Source of the DNA: Mesoaciditoga sp.
GTDB lineage: Bacteria > Thermotogota > Thermotogae > Mesoaciditogales > Mesoaciditogaceae
Direction: 5' to 3'
NCBI GenBank assembly: GCA_015489955.1
Contig: WFYR01000061.1
Location: 1 to 57,949 of the forward strand
Length of the DNA stretch: 57,949 nt
Shown here: positions 24,906-34,931 of the stretch, piece by piece
Layout: every line of letters begins with the position of its first letter
Position numbering within the stretch: position 1 is the stretch's first letter
The notes under the pieces: model-generated
Seen by the model: only the letters and a program-made list of their open reading frames with translations
What the model was told of the DNA's origin: nothing
Databases searched by the model: none
Made by a program: the position numbers and the translations under genes

Positions 24906-25562
24906 GTGTTCGGAGGAGTGAATAACATAAACCCTAATTTAAGTGTTGGAACTTTGAAAAATTCAAAGCAGCTGGGAAAAGACGCCTTTTTAAGGCTGCT
25001 CGTTACACAAATGGAAAATCAAAATCCTTTAAAACCGATGGACAACACCCAATTCGTTTCGCAAATGGCACAATTCAGTGCTTTGGAACAGACGACAAAC
25101 CTGGCAAACGCTTTTGATAAGTTTGAAAATAATTTTTCATCGTCAATGCAACTCCAAGCGGCTTCGTTGATAGGAGAAAAGGCGAGCGTTCTTTCAAACG
25201 AAGTGGATGTCATAGGAGGAAAAGGCGGGACTATAGGATTTTCACTGCCCAAGGGGGCTTTGACGTACGTGAAGATATACGATTCGTCTGGCAAAGTGAT
25301 AGACACGGAAAAGCTTGGCTGGCTTCAGGCTGGTAATCACCTTTACAAATGGTCGGCAACCAATTCCAACGGTGTGAAGGTACCAGATGGAACGTACACT
25401 TTTCAGATCGAAGCCATAGAAAAAGATGGAACCCACCTTCAGATAAGCGGTTCAAAGGGCGGAACGATAAGCGCGGTAAAATTTGAAAATGGACAAATAT
25501 ACGTTACCATAAACGGTGTTGATTATCCTTTGCCAAAGATAACACAGCTCTCTAAGGGGTGA
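24906..25562 (+). CDS. flgD: flagellar hook capping protein FlgD
   Basis: FlgD caps the growing hook and directs assembly of FlgE. The conserved N-terminal stretch LGKDAFLRLLVTQMENQNPLKPMDNTQFVSQMAQFSALEQ is complete (given here as family evidence in pieces: LGKDAFLRLL, QNPLKPMD, MAQFSALEQ). The FlgD Ig-like and tudor-like domains follow, with NSNGVKVPDGTYTFQIEA near residue 150. I choose GTG 24906, seven bases after AGGAGG, rather than GTG 24900, which lies only one base from that site. The gene follows fliK without a gap. Confidence 0.92.
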   Translation: MFGGVNNINPNLSVGTLKNSKQLGKDAFLRLLVTQMENQNPLKPMDNTQFVSQMAQFSALEQTTNLANAFDKFENNFSSSMQLQAASLIGEKASVLSNEVDVIGGKGGTIGFSLPKGALTYVKIYDSSGKVIDTEKLGWLQAGNHLYKWSATNSNGVKVPDGTYTFQIEAIEKDGTHLQISGSKGGTISAVKFENGQIYVTINGVDYPLPKITQLSKG

Positions 25563-25566
25563 TTTT

Positions 25567-27312
25567 ATGCTTAGATCTCTGTACAGTGGAATAACCGGTT
25601 TACAGGCCTCACAAACGGATATGGATGTTATAGGAAACAACATTTCCAACTTGAACACGGTTGGCTACAAAGCCTCAAGGGTTACCTTCGAAACGGCGCT
25701 TTTGCAGGCTTTAAGGGCTGCAAGGGCCCCTCAGGGAAACCTCGGAGGCGTCAACCCGATGGAAGTGGGATTGGGAACGCAGATAGCTTCCATAGATCAG
25801 ATCATGACTCAAGGAAGTTTCCAAAACACCGGAAAGAAAACAGATTTGGCAATTCAAGGCGATGGATTCTTTGTCGTCAACAGTGGAAATGGTGATTTTT
25901 ACACCAGAGCTGGTAACTTTGCTTTGGACGAAGACGGCACGCTTGTTCAAGCCGGAACCGGCTACAAGATAATGGGTTGGGAGGCTTCAATAGATTCGCA
26001 GGGCCATAGACACGTTGATACGAACAATCCAATCGGTGAGATAAAGATCGCGGCCAATCAGACGATGGCCGCCAAAAAAACCGAAAACATAAAAACGGCT
26101 GGAAACCTGGACTCCACAACTGGAGTCTCTCCGGTAGTGATAACCGTCACGGATGATCAGGGTAAGAGTTATACAGTACAATTCACTTTTAAATTAGATA
26201 CGAATAATTTCGATCCATTTTCCAACACGAAAACTTACGATTGGACTGCCAAAGTCGTGAAGGCACCTTCTGGAGATAATATTCAAAATGCTTCTACAAG
26301 TGGTACTATAACTCTTGACCAATACGGTAACGTTGTATCGACCGGTGGAACTTCGCCGACGGATATATACATAACAAGTGGTTCGAGTATAGGCTTGACA
26401 ACTAATTCATCTTCGACAAACATAATAAGCGGAACCGCCATCACTTTGCCAACATCCGGTCCTATCATGTTTTCTGAGGCTGACAACACCGCCAACGCCG
26501 TAACCGCCAACTACGAAAATCCGGTTTACACGACGTCAACTCAGATTTACGATTCTCTGGGAAGGGCATACACTTTGTACATAGATTTCACGAATTTGGG
26601 AACCGTGAGTGGTTCTTCAACGAGTACTGCGTGGGCCTGGGACGCGCGTCTGGCAGACGGAACTCCAATAAAATTTGTTAATTCGAGTGGAAGTACGATT
26701 TCATCAAGCAGTTCAACCGTAACAACAGGTGTTTTGGAATTCAATTCGTCTGGAAAACTCTTAGGCAATTACGTTCTTAGTGGTGGAAATATTTCACAAA
26801 ATCCATCTCCAGAAAATGTTCCAACTGGCATTCAATTTGACACTTCAGATGGTGCCGGAAAGGTTACAGCTCAAATAGATTTCACGCAGCTAACGGATTT
26901 GGCTGGAAGCGCGAGCGCGGCGATAACGGAACAAGATGGAAACGCGAAGGGAACGTTGCAATCTTTTGCCATAAATGAAAGCGGGGACATAATAGGAACT
27001 TTTTCTAACGGTCTTACCGACATTTTGGGTAAGATCGCGCTGGCGAATTTCAACAACCCAGCCGGATTAAAGGCAGTTGGAAATTCTTTGTACGCCCAAT
27101 CGGCAAATAGTGGCGTTCCGCAAGTGGGAAAGGCCGGTACTGGTGGAAGAGGAACTCTCATACCGGGAACGCTGGAAATGTCAAACGTCGATTTAGCCCA
27201 GGAATTCACAAATATGATAGTGGCCGAAAGAAGCTTCCAGGCAAATGCCAGGGTTATAACCACATCTGATGCCATCATCGCACAGCTGGTGAACCTTAAA
27301 CAAACACCTTGA
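25567..27312 (+). CDS. flgE: flagellar hook protein FlgE
   Basis: FlgE is the subunit of the hook, the universal joint between motor and filament. The 581-residue protein opens with LRSLYSGITGLQASQ and the rod-family motif VIGNNISNLNTVGYK, and ends with the matching C-terminal coil (FTNMIVAERSFQANARVI, then LVNLKQ). The middle part (about 190-400) is rich in serine, threonine and glycine, as in surface-exposed hook domains. It is longer than the 400-residue enterobacterial protein but normal for many other phyla. It lies between flgD and flbD. Confidence 0.93.
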   Translation: MLRSLYSGITGLQASQTDMDVIGNNISNLNTVGYKASRVTFETALLQALRAARAPQGNLGGVNPMEVGLGTQIASIDQIMTQGSFQNTGKKTDLAIQGDGFFVVNSGNGDFYTRAGNFALDEDGTLVQAGTGYKIMGWEASIDSQGHRHVDTNNPIGEIKIAANQTMAAKKTENIKTAGNLDSTTGVSPVVITVTDDQGKSYTVQFTFKLDTNNFDPFSNTKTYDWTAKVVKAPSGDNIQNASTSGTITLDQYGNVVSTGGTSPTDIYITSGSSIGLTTNSSSTNIISGTAITLPTSGPIMFSEADNTANAVTANYENPVYTTSTQIYDSLGRAYTLYIDFTNLGTVSGSSTSTAWAWDARLADGTPIKFVNSSGSTISSSSSTVTTGVLEFNSSGKLLGNYVLSGGNISQNPSPENVPTGIQFDTSDGAGKVTAQIDFTQLTDLAGSASAAITEQDGNAKGTLQSFAINESGDIIGTFSNGLTDILGKIALANFNNPAGLKAVGNSLYAQSANSGVPQVGKAGTGGRGTLIPGTLEMSNVDLAQEFTNMIVAERSFQANARVITTSDAIIAQLVNLKQTP

Positions 27313-27327
27313 TGGACGTGAAATAGA

Positions 27328-27543
27328 ATGATAAAGTTAACCAATTTAAGTGGTAAGATGTTCGTTTTGAACTGTGATTTCATAGAAACGATAGAGTCAA
27401 ATCCGGATACCGTCATAAAGCTTTTCAACGATAAAAAGTACGTGGTGAAAGAATCAATTGATGAAGTCATATCAAGAGTGGTAGAATATAAAAAAGAGAT
27501 ATTTTCCAAAATTCCTGAGATTCCCTACAAAGAAGGTGAGTAA
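27328..27543 (+). CDS. flbD: flagellar protein FlbD (SwrD family)
   Basis: This 71-residue protein belongs to the small FlbD/SwrD family found between flgE and motA; in Bacillus it raises motor torque. The sequence IKLTNLSGKMFVLNCDFIETIESNPDTVI and the following LFNDKKYVVKESIDEV are typical. The start ATG has only a weak ribosome site, so translation may depend on coupling with flgE. No signal peptide or membrane helix is seen. Confidence 0.85.
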   Translation: MIKLTNLSGKMFVLNCDFIETIESNPDTVIKLFNDKKYVVKESIDEVISRVVEYKKEIFSKIPEIPYKEGE

Positions 27544-27545
27544 AC

Positions 27546-28346
27546 TTGGATTTGGCTACCTTAATGGGCCTGGGATTGGCGGCAGGAATGATAGCTATGG
27601 GGTTGGGAAGCAACCTCGGGCTTTACATCAATATCCCGTCTGTAATGATAGTTTTGGGAGGAACCTTAGGTTCCATACTCACCGCGTATCCAATGGACAA
27701 GGGTATGAAACTTATGAACGTCATGTTGTCGACCATGTTTTACAAGGCCCACAACATGTCAGCAACGATAAGGGAATTGGTAACCTTTTCAGAAAAGGCG
27801 CGAAGAGAAGGTTTGTTATCCTTAGAGCAAGAGCTCGATGGTGTAAATGATAAGTTTATGAAAAAAGGACTTCAGCTTGTCGTGGATGGAATAGATTCAG
27901 AACTACTTCAGACCATGCTTGAAACGGATATGGAATTGGCGGAAGAGGAATCAGAAATAGAGAGGGGCATGATGGACACCGGTACAGCGCTTGCCCCTGC
28001 TTTTGGTATGATAGGAACGTTGGTTGGTTTGATTCAAATGTTGAGCCAATTGAACGATCCATCAACGCTGGGTCCTTCCATGGCAGTTGCCCTTATAACG
28101 ACCTTTTACGGTGCTGTCTTGGCGTACGTTTTATTCATGCCTATGTCACAGAAGCTCGCCATTCGTGAAAAGATAGAAACGCGTTACAGAAGAATGATCC
28201 TCGAAGGAGTGTTATCAATTCAAGCCGGCGACAATCCAAGAATACTCGAAGAGAAATTGAAGAGCTTTCTTACCGAAAAGGAATTAGCGGCTTACAACGC
28301 GACCGCTCAACCGGCTGCGGAGGGGGAAACGGCAGGTGGCGCGTAA
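27546..28346 (+). CDS. motA: flagellar motor stator protein MotA
   Basis: MotA forms, with MotB, the ion channel that drives the flagellar motor. The 266-residue protein has four membrane helices, at about 5-25, 35-52, 145-165 and 180-200. A cytoplasmic loop lies between helices two and three, and TGTALAPAFGMIGTLVGLIQML marks helix three. The start is TTG 27546, two bases after flbD. It overlaps motB by 11 bases, which suits fixed subunit ratios. The ion (H+ or Na+) cannot be assigned from MotA alone. Confidence 0.93.
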   Translation: MDLATLMGLGLAAGMIAMGLGSNLGLYINIPSVMIVLGGTLGSILTAYPMDKGMKLMNVMLSTMFYKAHNMSATIRELVTFSEKARREGLLSLEQELDGVNDKFMKKGLQLVVDGIDSELLQTMLETDMELAEEESEIERGMMDTGTALAPAFGMIGTLVGLIQMLSQLNDPSTLGPSMAVALITTFYGAVLAYVLFMPMSQKLAIREKIETRYRRMILEGVLSIQAGDNPRILEEKLKSFLTEKELAAYNATAQPAAEGETAGGA

Positions 28347-29214
28347 ACAAAAATGTCCTGAGTGCAAAGCTGGCAGCCCCGCATGGATGTCAACTTTCAG
28401 CGACATGAACAGTTTGCTGATGACTTTTTTTATAGCGTTGGTGGCAATGTCTACGCTGAGTCCTGGCAAGTTTCAACAGGTTTCGGTTGGAATCCAGACT
28501 GCTTTTAAGTCAACTCCACCCGGTATATTAACGGGCGGAAGGACTTTGAGCAAAGAACCGTTGGTAACGACAAATGCGGGTATCAGGGAAGAAATTTTAC
28601 ACATAAGCCAGAATCCAAAGTACAAGGGTAAAATAACGGTAAAGGAAACGAATCAGGGTTTGCTTGTGGAACTTCACAATATGGCGTTCTTTAAGCGTGG
28701 CTCCGCAGAGTTAACTGGTCAAGCGAAAGATTTGCTTTCGGAAGTTGGAAAAAGTATAATAGAACATTCCACAAATCCATTATGGGTTTACGGTTACACA
28801 ACCGATTTACCTTTGCCTAAAGATTCGATATATCCATCCAAGTGGCATTTAAGTGCCGCGAGAGCGGCATCGGTTATATGGTTTTTCTTGCATGAATTGA
28901 AAAACGCCAGGGCGAATGAAGAAGTGGTGAAAATCATGAATGGTCAATTCGATCCGAATTACTGGTACGATCCATCCCGTTTCGTGGCGATAGGTTTGGG
29001 AGATGAACCCATGCTAAAAAAACTGAAAAGTGAAACTTTTTCCGTCGAACAGAAATTGCAGGCGATAAGGCAGGAATACGCTTCAGGTCAGATAAACTAC
29101 GATCAGCTTTCCCAGGAAGCGTCAGAATTAAACGCTGAAGTAGCGTCCATAACTAAAGAAGTTCGAGATTCGTACCGAAGGGTTGACATACTAATCAAGA
29201 AGCAGGGGGATTAA
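28336..29214 (+). CDS. motB: flagellar motor stator protein MotB with a coiled-coil insertion
   Basis: MotB anchors the stator to peptidoglycan. A CPEC motif (7-10) precedes the single membrane helix, whose ion-binding aspartate is D23 in TFSDMNSLLMTFF. The plug region and an OmpA-like domain (about 105-290) follow. Two features differ from usual MotB: the GHTD motif reads GYTTD, and about 50 residues (roughly 226-279, predicted coiled coil) are inserted between GLGDEP and the final RRVDILI strand. The GTG start overlaps motA. I expect a working stator with a modified anchoring domain. Confidence 0.88.
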   Translation: MARKQKCPECKAGSPAWMSTFSDMNSLLMTFFIALVAMSTLSPGKFQQVSVGIQTAFKSTPPGILTGGRTLSKEPLVTTNAGIREEILHISQNPKYKGKITVKETNQGLLVELHNMAFFKRGSAELTGQAKDLLSEVGKSIIEHSTNPLWVYGYTTDLPLPKDSIYPSKWHLSAARAASVIWFFLHELKNARANEEVVKIMNGQFDPNYWYDPSRFVAIGLGDEPMLKKLKSETFSVEQKLQAIRQEYASGQINYDQLSQEASELNAEVASITKEVRDSYRRVDILIKKQGD

Positions 29215-29215
29215 A

Positions 29216-29707
29216 ATGGCGGATAAGGAAAAGAAAAAGAAGAAAAAAGGCGGACTCATGTCGTTACTCATTGTAGTAAGTTTGTCCGTGATAATATCGA
29301 TGGGAGGAACTTACTTTCTAATTAAAAAAATGAACAAACCCGCCAAATCTCAAAAAGTCACCAATCAGATAGTTCGAACGATGGCCGTTTTGATAAGAAG
29401 TGGTTCTAACGCGACTTTTCCGTTAAGGGGAGGAAATCAGGTTTTAGTCGTGGACAGCCTTTCTTTTTTGGTTGGCAGTAAAGAATGCAGTCAAGCAATA
29501 GGTCTTGATACGCCTCAGATTATGGATGGGCTGCAAACGCTTATATTGAGCAAGAGCCCAAGTGAAATACTCAATCCGGATGGTCTTCAAACTTTGAAAC
29601 AACAAATAGTGGATCTGGTAGATCAAATAACCGGATTCACTGGAAGTAAAGCGCCCTTGGGGGTGCTCCAAGTTTACCTGTACATAAAAGCCGTTGCTCC
29701 AGTATGA
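29216..29707 (+). CDS. fliL: flagellar basal body-associated protein FliL
   Basis: FliL surrounds or supports stator units at the motor. The 163-residue protein has a lysine-rich cytoplasmic N terminus, one membrane helix (about 15-36, SLLIVVSLSVIISMGGTYFL) and a periplasmic domain of about 110 residues ending in APLGVLQVYLYIKAVAP. Sequence similarity within this family is low, so the call leans on length, topology and the position between motB and fliM. It begins one base after motB. Confidence 0.82.
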   Translation: MADKEKKKKKKGGLMSLLIVVSLSVIISMGGTYFLIKKMNKPAKSQKVTNQIVRTMAVLIRSGSNATFPLRGGNQVLVVDSLSFLVGSKECSQAIGLDTPQIMDGLQTLILSKSPSEILNPDGLQTLKQQIVDLVDQITGFTGSKAPLGVLQVYLYIKAVAPV

Positions 29708-29720
29708 GGAGGTATGATGT

Positions 29721-30725
29721 TTGCCTGAAGTATTAGATCAAAGTGAGATAGATTCCCTTCTTCAAGCGCTGGAAACGGGAGAACTATCGGCGGAACAGGT
29801 AAAGAATGAAGAAGAAGAGAAAAAGATAAAAATTTACGATTTTGCCAGGCCAAGCAAATTTTCTAAAGAGCAGTTGAGAACCCTTGAAATGATACACGAA
29901 AATTTCGCAAGGGGAGTATCGAATTACCTTTCTGGCAGAATGAGGACGTTTGTTGAAATAACGAACGCTTCCATAGATCAGATAACTTATGAGGAATTCA
30001 TGAGGTCCATAACCCCTCCAACCTTTTTGGGGGTTTTCACCGCGCCAGAACTTCATGGCAACGCTTTAGTTGAATTGAATTTGAAGATCGTCTTTGCCAT
30101 GATAGACAGGCTGTTGGGCGGAATTGGAGGAGTTTACCAGAAGTTTCGGGCTTTAACGGACATAGAGTCCACACTCGCCAAAAGTGAACTTATAAGAATT
30201 CTATCCACCTTGAAAGAGGCGTGGAACGATATATATCCATTTACCCCTGAACTTGTTACAATAGAAAACAATCCTCAATTTGTTCAAATAATCCCTCCCA
30301 ACGAAATGGTCGTGATGGTTACTTTAGATGTAAAATTGGGAGAAGCAGAAGGCTTTATGAATTTGTGTTGGCCTTCATCACTTCTTGAATCGTTTGCTTC
30401 TAAGCTTTACGCCGAATCGTATTTCAAAGAGGGAACTCAGGGCGTAAGTGAAGAAGAAGAAAAAAGGTTAAGAGAATTGTTGGAAGAATCCATTTTGAAT
30501 TTATCCGTTTCCATTGGTGAAGTGAAATTAACGCTCGAAGAGCTCTTAGATCTGGACGAAGGAGACGTGATAATGTTAGATAGACATGTAGACGATTTGG
30601 TAGACCTCTACGTTAATGGAAAGAAAAAGTTCAAGTGTATTCCAGGAAAACACAAGGGATTCAAAGCGGTTAAAATCGTAGAACCCGTGGAGGAAATCAC
30701 GGAGGAGATAGTAAATGGACAATGA
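29721..30725 (+). CDS. fliM: flagellar motor switch protein FliM
   Basis: FliM forms part of the C-ring and binds phosphorylated CheY to change rotation. The N-terminal CheY-binding motif is LDQSEIDSLLQAL, the middle CheC-like domain runs from about residue 45 to 235 (LEMIHENFARGVSNYLS, then GGIGGVYQ in place of the usual GG loop), and a SpoA domain closes the protein (about 255-325). The start is TTG 29721. The stop overlaps the fliY start by 11 bases, so both switch subunits are coupled. Confidence 0.95.
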   Translation: MPEVLDQSEIDSLLQALETGELSAEQVKNEEEEKKIKIYDFARPSKFSKEQLRTLEMIHENFARGVSNYLSGRMRTFVEITNASIDQITYEEFMRSITPPTFLGVFTAPELHGNALVELNLKIVFAMIDRLLGGIGGVYQKFRALTDIESTLAKSELIRILSTLKEAWNDIYPFTPELVTIENNPQFVQIIPPNEMVVMVTLDVKLGEAEGFMNLCWPSSLLESFASKLYAESYFKEGTQGVSEEEEKRLRELLEESILNLSVSIGEVKLTLEELLDLDEGDVIMLDRHVDDLVDLYVNGKKKFKCIPGKHKGFKAVKIVEPVEEITEEIVNGQ

Positions 30726-31857
30726 GAAATTATCTCAAGAAGAGATCAACGCTTTGCTTCAAGCGGCCAACGCCGCTTCTGAAAATTCCGAGTCTGAGAG
30801 CAAAGAAAGCGGCGAGTCTGCTCCGCTACTAAGCGAAATGCAAATGGACGCGATAGGAGAACTTGGAAATATTTCCATGGGCTCCGCGGCCACCGCTATT
30901 TCAACGCTTCTGGGCAAAAGAGTTGAGATAACCACGCCATCTGTAAATGAAGCGAACCTTTCCGATGTTAAGAAAAAATTTAAGGGGAAAAAGGTTATAG
31001 TGCGTGTTGATTACACGCAAGGGTTAAACGGTACCAACGCCTTTATACTTGAGCCCCATGTTGTGGCTGTTATCTCCGATATAATGATGGGTGGAAGCGG
31101 TGAAAACGTAAGCGATGAACTCGATGAGATAAAGTTAAGTGCGGTTGGCGAAGCGATGAATCAGATGATGGGATCCGCGGCCACAGCGCTTTCTGAAATC
31201 ATCAAAAAACCTGTGGATATATCTCCTCCACAGGTTGAGGAAGTTAATTTCGATGATGAAAACGTTGACTTTCCACCAGTTTACGAAGGAGAAAAGGTGG
31301 TGGAAGTCCACTTTAAAATGAAGGTTGGAGAATTGGCCGAAGGCGATATGATGCAACTGATGTCTCCATCATTCGCAAAGCAATTTGCGAGTTTTCTAAC
31401 GGACACGCTGCCATCACAGATGGAAGAAGAGGATACTGAAAATGATGAAAGCGTGCAAAACGAAGAGCCTGTGATGCCTTCGCCTGCCGCACCGACACAA
31501 GTTCAAACGCCTGTTAAGAAGGAAAAGAAGAAGTTCTCGCAGCCGGCAAAGAAAGCCGAATTTCAAGAACTTGAAGAAGAAAAAGAAACGGTGCCCGCAA
31601 GCAAATTGGAAGCGTTGCTCGATATTCCATTAGACATTTCCGTTGAACTAGGAAGAACCAACATGACATTGAAGCAGGTACTGGATCTGGGAAGCGGTTC
31701 GCTTATCGAGCTTGAAAAGTTAACGGGAGAACCTGTCGATATTCTGGTAAACGGAAAAGCAATTGCGGAAGGAGAAGTAGTGGTAATAGGAGAAAACTTT
31801 GGAATAAGAATCACAAAAATACTGAGCAAAAAAGAAAGACTGTACAGTTTGAAGTGA
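30715..31857 (+). CDS. fliY: flagellar motor switch phosphatase FliY (FliN homologue)
   Basis: FliY joins the C-ring and dephosphorylates CheY-P. It has an N-terminal CheY-binding motif ([13 protein letters not shown]), a CheC domain with two phosphatase helices ([19 protein letters not shown] near 40-58 and [20 protein letters not shown] near 142), an acidic proline-containing linker (about 235-290) and a C-terminal FliN-type SpoA domain (about 295-375). The two E-N-type phosphatase centres (ELGN, EAMNQ) look intact. A 10-base-arm inverted repeat lies at 31208-31236. uvrB starts four bases after the stop. Confidence 0.92.
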   Translation: MDNEKLSQEEINALLQAANAASENSESESKESGESAPLLSEMQMDAIGELGNISMGSAATAISTLLGKRVEITTPSVNEANLSDVKKKFKGKKVIVRVDYTQGLNGTNAFILEPHVVAVISDIMMGGSGENVSDELDEIKLSAVGEAMNQMMGSAATALSEIIKKPVDISPPQVEEVNFDDENVDFPPVYEGEKVVEVHFKMKVGELAEGDMMQLMSPSFAKQFASFLTDTLPSQMEEEDTENDESVQNEEPVMPSPAAPTQVQTPVKKEKKKFSQPAKKAEFQELEEEKETVPASKLEALLDIPLDISVELGRTNMTLKQVLDLGSGSLIELEKLTGEPVDILVNGKAIAEGEVVVIGENFGIRITKILSKKERLYSLK

Positions 31858-31861
31858 AAAA

Positions 31862-33841
31862 ATGAAATTTGAATTGGTAAGCCCTTTTTCGCCTTCCGGA
31901 GATCAGGAACAGGCAATAGAAATTTTGACTCGCGAGATAGAAAATGGAAAAAGATTTTTGACGCTACTGGGAGTTACAGGATCAGGTAAGACGTTCACGA
32001 TGGCCAATGTTATATCCAGGCTTAACAGACCAACGTTGGTCATCTCTCCAAACAAAACCCTGGCCGCCCAACTTTACAGAGAGTTCAAATCGTTTTTCCC
32101 AAAAAACAGGGTGGAGTTTTTCGTTAGCTACTACGATTATTACAGGCCAGAAGCTTACCTTCCCTCCAAGGATCTGTACATAGAAAAAGAAGCAGATATA
32201 AACGATGAAATAGAAAAAATGAGGCTTTCCGCGATGAAATCGGTGATAACAAGAAGAGACGTTGTCGTGGTGGCAAGCGTCTCTTGTTTGTATGCCAGTG
32301 GAAACCCAAAAGATTTTAAAGATATAAACCTTGTTGTGAAACGAGGAGAAGAGATTAAAAGAAAAAAGATGCTGAAGAAGCTCTCCCTAATGCAGTACCA
32401 CAGAAGCGATGCGGAAGTGTTATCCGGCACTTTTAGACTTCACGGTGAAGTGCTTGAAATAATGCCTCCTTACGATGAAATGGTTGTAAGAGTGGAATTT
32501 TTTGATGATGAAGTAGATAGAATATTGCTTTTAGATCCGGTTACACGAAAAACCATTGATGAAGTAGATAGAATAGTTTTATATCCCGCGAAAGAATTCA
32601 CTTCTACGCGTGATGAAGTCGAGCGAGCGATCAAATCAATACGAGAGGAACTTTCACAGCGTTTAAGGGAATTAAAAAAGCAAAACAAAATTTTAGAAGC
32701 TCAAAGGTTAAAGCAAAGAACTTTGTCTGATATAGAGGCACTTGAAACATCCGGTCATTGTAGTGGAATAGAAAATTATTCGCGCCATTTTAGCGGGAAA
32801 AAGCCTGGAGATCCCCCATGGACGCTTATGGATTATTTTCCAAAAGATCTTTTGGTATTTCTCGATGAATCACACATAAGTGTGCCACAGATAATGGGAA
32901 TTCACAGAGGAGATAAAAGTAGAAAAAAAAGTCTTGTGGAATACGGTTTTCGTTTGCCAAGCGCTTACGACAACAGGCCTTTGAAATTTGAAGAATTTTT
33001 GCAGAGGGCTCCACAAATTGTCTTCGTTTCCGCTACGCCAGGAAAGTATGAACGCTCTCACTCTGATGTAATTGTTGAACAAATCGTCAGACCAACCGGT
33101 TTGATAGATCCAGAGGTAGAGGTAAGACCCACGCTTAATCAAGTGGATGATTTGATAGATGAATTGCAAGAATTAAAAAAAAGAAATGAAAGGGCTCTTG
33201 TGGTAGCTTTAACAAAAGAAATGTCGGAAAAATTAAGCCAATACCTTGAAGAAATGGGATACCATGCGAAATACGTCCATTCAGACTTAGATACCTTAGA
33301 AAGGATGAAGGTGCTTACCAAACTGAGAAAGGGAGACATTGATGTTGTCGTCGGAGTTAACCTCTTGAGAGAAGGATTGGATTTGCCAGAAGTTTCTCTA
33401 GTTGCCATTTTGGATGCGGACAAAGAAGGTTTTTTAAGATCGGAAACTTCACTTATTCAAACAATGGGAAGGGCATCGAGAAACGTTAACGGTAAGGTTC
33501 TCCTTTACGCAGATAGGATAACCGATTCAATGAGAAGAGCTATAGAAGAATCGAAGCGCAGGAGAGAAAAACAGATCTCTTACAATAAAGCACACAATAT
33601 AACTCCGAAAACCGTACAAAAAAAGATAGATGAATTTTTCATGAGCACGGGCAAAGAGGAGAAAGAGTACAAAGTAAATGAAAACGTCAAAGAGGTTCTT
33701 AAAATGAAAGAAAAGGTGGACGTTGAGGAATACATAACCTTCTTAGAGCAAAAAATGAACGAGGCGGCGAGTGAATGGCGTTTTGAAGAAGCCGTTATTT
33801 ACCGCGATGAATTGAAAAAAGTAAAGGGTGGAAAATGGTAG
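31862..33841 (+). CDS. uvrB: excinuclease ABC subunit UvrB
   Basis: UvrB is the damage-verifying helicase-like subunit of nucleotide excision repair. The 659-residue protein has the Walker A motif GVTGSGKT near residue 40, the beta-hairpin [15 protein letters not shown] near 93, helicase motifs DESH and QTMGRASRN, and a C-terminal UVR domain (about 622-655) that contacts UvrC. It follows fliY by four bases and so appears to be co-transcribed with flagellar genes. uvrA and uvrC are not in the window. Confidence 0.97.
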   Translation: MKFELVSPFSPSGDQEQAIEILTREIENGKRFLTLLGVTGSGKTFTMANVISRLNRPTLVISPNKTLAAQLYREFKSFFPKNRVEFFVSYYDYYRPEAYLPSKDLYIEKEADINDEIEKMRLSAMKSVITRRDVVVVASVSCLYASGNPKDFKDINLVVKRGEEIKRKKMLKKLSLMQYHRSDAEVLSGTFRLHGEVLEIMPPYDEMVVRVEFFDDEVDRILLLDPVTRKTIDEVDRIVLYPAKEFTSTRDEVERAIKSIREELSQRLRELKKQNKILEAQRLKQRTLSDIEALETSGHCSGIENYSRHFSGKKPGDPPWTLMDYFPKDLLVFLDESHISVPQIMGIHRGDKSRKKSLVEYGFRLPSAYDNRPLKFEEFLQRAPQIVFVSATPGKYERSHSDVIVEQIVRPTGLIDPEVEVRPTLNQVDDLIDELQELKKRNERALVVALTKEMSEKLSQYLEEMGYHAKYVHSDLDTLERMKVLTKLRKGDIDVVVGVNLLREGLDLPEVSLVAILDADKEGFLRSETSLIQTMGRASRNVNGKVLLYADRITDSMRRAIEESKRRREKQISYNKAHNITPKTVQKKIDEFFMSTGKEEKEYKVNENVKEVLKMKEKVDVEEYITFLEQKMNEAASEWRFEEAVIYRDELKKVKGGKW

Positions 33842-34512
33842 AAGAATTTGACTTACAGTACATATCCAGATACAAAAATGTGGTTGGGATAGATGAAGTT
33901 GGACGGGGAGCGCTTGCCGGTCCGGTTGTTGCCGCAGCAGTTAAAATAGAAAAATGGGGAGATTGGGTAAAAAAAGTGGACGATTCAAAAAAGTTGACAC
34001 CTAAGAGAAGAAAAGAAGCGCTGGAAGAAATTCTGATGAACGCTCAGATGGCAATTGGCATGGCCACGCCCACAGAAATAGATTTTTACAACATCCTGAA
34101 CGCCACAAGGCTTGCCATGCAGAGGGCTTACCAAAACCTTGGAATAAAAGCTTTTGTTCTCGTGGATGGACTTGAAATGGGATTTGATTTTCCCCATGAA
34201 AGCGTGGTAAAAGGGGACGGAAAAAGCCCTTCTATTGCCGCTGCTTCAATAGCGGCAAAAGTTTTTAGAGATGAAATAATGAAAAAACTTTCTCCCTTTT
34301 TTGCCGGATATGGCTTTGAACGAAATGTCGGGTACGCTACATACCAACATCTTCAAGCGATAAAAAAAATGGGACCAACGCTTTTTCATCGCTTAACGTT
34401 TGCACCGGTAAGTGAGTCCGTTACACCTAAAATTTTAAAGAAATGGGAAACTGAAGGAAAGATTTCACCACAACGTCTCCGCGGAAAAACCATTCATCTC
34501 TTTTCTAATTGA
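33835..34512 (+). CDS. rnhB: ribonuclease HII
   Basis: RNase HII cuts RNA in RNA-DNA hybrids, mainly at misincorporated ribonucleotides. The 225-residue protein has the catalytic acids in [19 protein letters not shown], the aspartate in VLVDGLEM, and the [16 protein letters not shown] block with the later aspartate-rich helix changed to [10 protein letters not shown]. The ATG overlaps the end of uvrB by seven bases. Its 3' end overlaps the convergent marR gene by 19 bases, so no classical terminator fits between them. Confidence 0.95.
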   Translation: MVEEFDLQYISRYKNVVGIDEVGRGALAGPVVAAAVKIEKWGDWVKKVDDSKKLTPKRRKEALEEILMNAQMAIGMATPTEIDFYNILNATRLAMQRAYQNLGIKAFVLVDGLEMGFDFPHESVVKGDGKSPSIAAASIAAKVFRDEIMKKLSPFFAGYGFERNVGYATYQHLQAIKKMGPTLFHRLTFAPVSESVTPKILKKWETEGKISPQRLRGKTIHLFSN

Positions 34513-34931
34513 TCGAACTCCTTCGACACGGCGTTGTATATACTTCTAAGATTTTTAAGGAGCTCAGAACTATTTACATCTCGCAGCGAAGAGGTTATAA
34601 AATCTATCCTCTTTTCTATAACCCGCTTTATTATCGCTTCACCCTCTTTGGTTATAACAACCAATATGACTCGTTTATCTTTTTCATAAGTCTTCTTCGT
34701 AACGTAACCCGCGTTTTCCAATCTAGAAACGAGGCCTGTCATTGTGGATTTCGTGACACCCATCTTTTCACTTAATTGTGTCATGCGCTGCGGCCCTTCA
34801 AAATAAAGGTATTGAAGTATATCAAACTGAGAGGCGGTCAGTTCAAAATCCTTTAACACCAACCTTCCAGCAACTTTTACCCTGAAACAGGTTCTTCTCA
34901 ACAGCAATTCTATCTCTTCAAATTCTTTCAT
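34494..34931 (-). CDS. MarR family transcriptional regulator
   Basis: This is a 145-residue winged-helix regulator. The DNA-binding part is ELTASQFDILQYLYFEGPQRMTQLSEKMGVTKSTMTGLVSRLENAGYV (seen as TASQFDILQYL, LSEKMGVTKSTMTG and GLVSRLENAGYV), followed by the wing with the D-R pair (YEKDKRVILV). I choose ATG 34931, which follows GGGGATGA by six bases; two upstream ATG codons (34943 and 34937) are possible. It closes the 24-gene minus-strand run. The ligand and target are unknown, and autoregulation cannot be inferred because it has no promoter region of its own. Confidence 0.88.
   Translation of the reverse strand: MKEFEEIELLLRRTCFRVKVAGRLVLKDFELTASQFDILQYLYFEGPQRMTQLSEKMGVTKSTMTGLVSRLENAGYVTKKTYEKDKRVILVVITKEGEAIIKRVIEKRIDFITSSLRDVNSSELLKNLRSIYNAVSKEFDQLEKR

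Noticed and set aside
26110-26127. 7-base-arm hairpin in flgE
   Set aside because: Short arms, inside coding sequence, no T tract; no sign of a terminator or regulatory site.
34235-34258. Inverted repeat with 8-base arms in rnhB
   Set aside because: It arises from a repeated SIAA peptide in the conserved protein motif and is of a length expected by chance.
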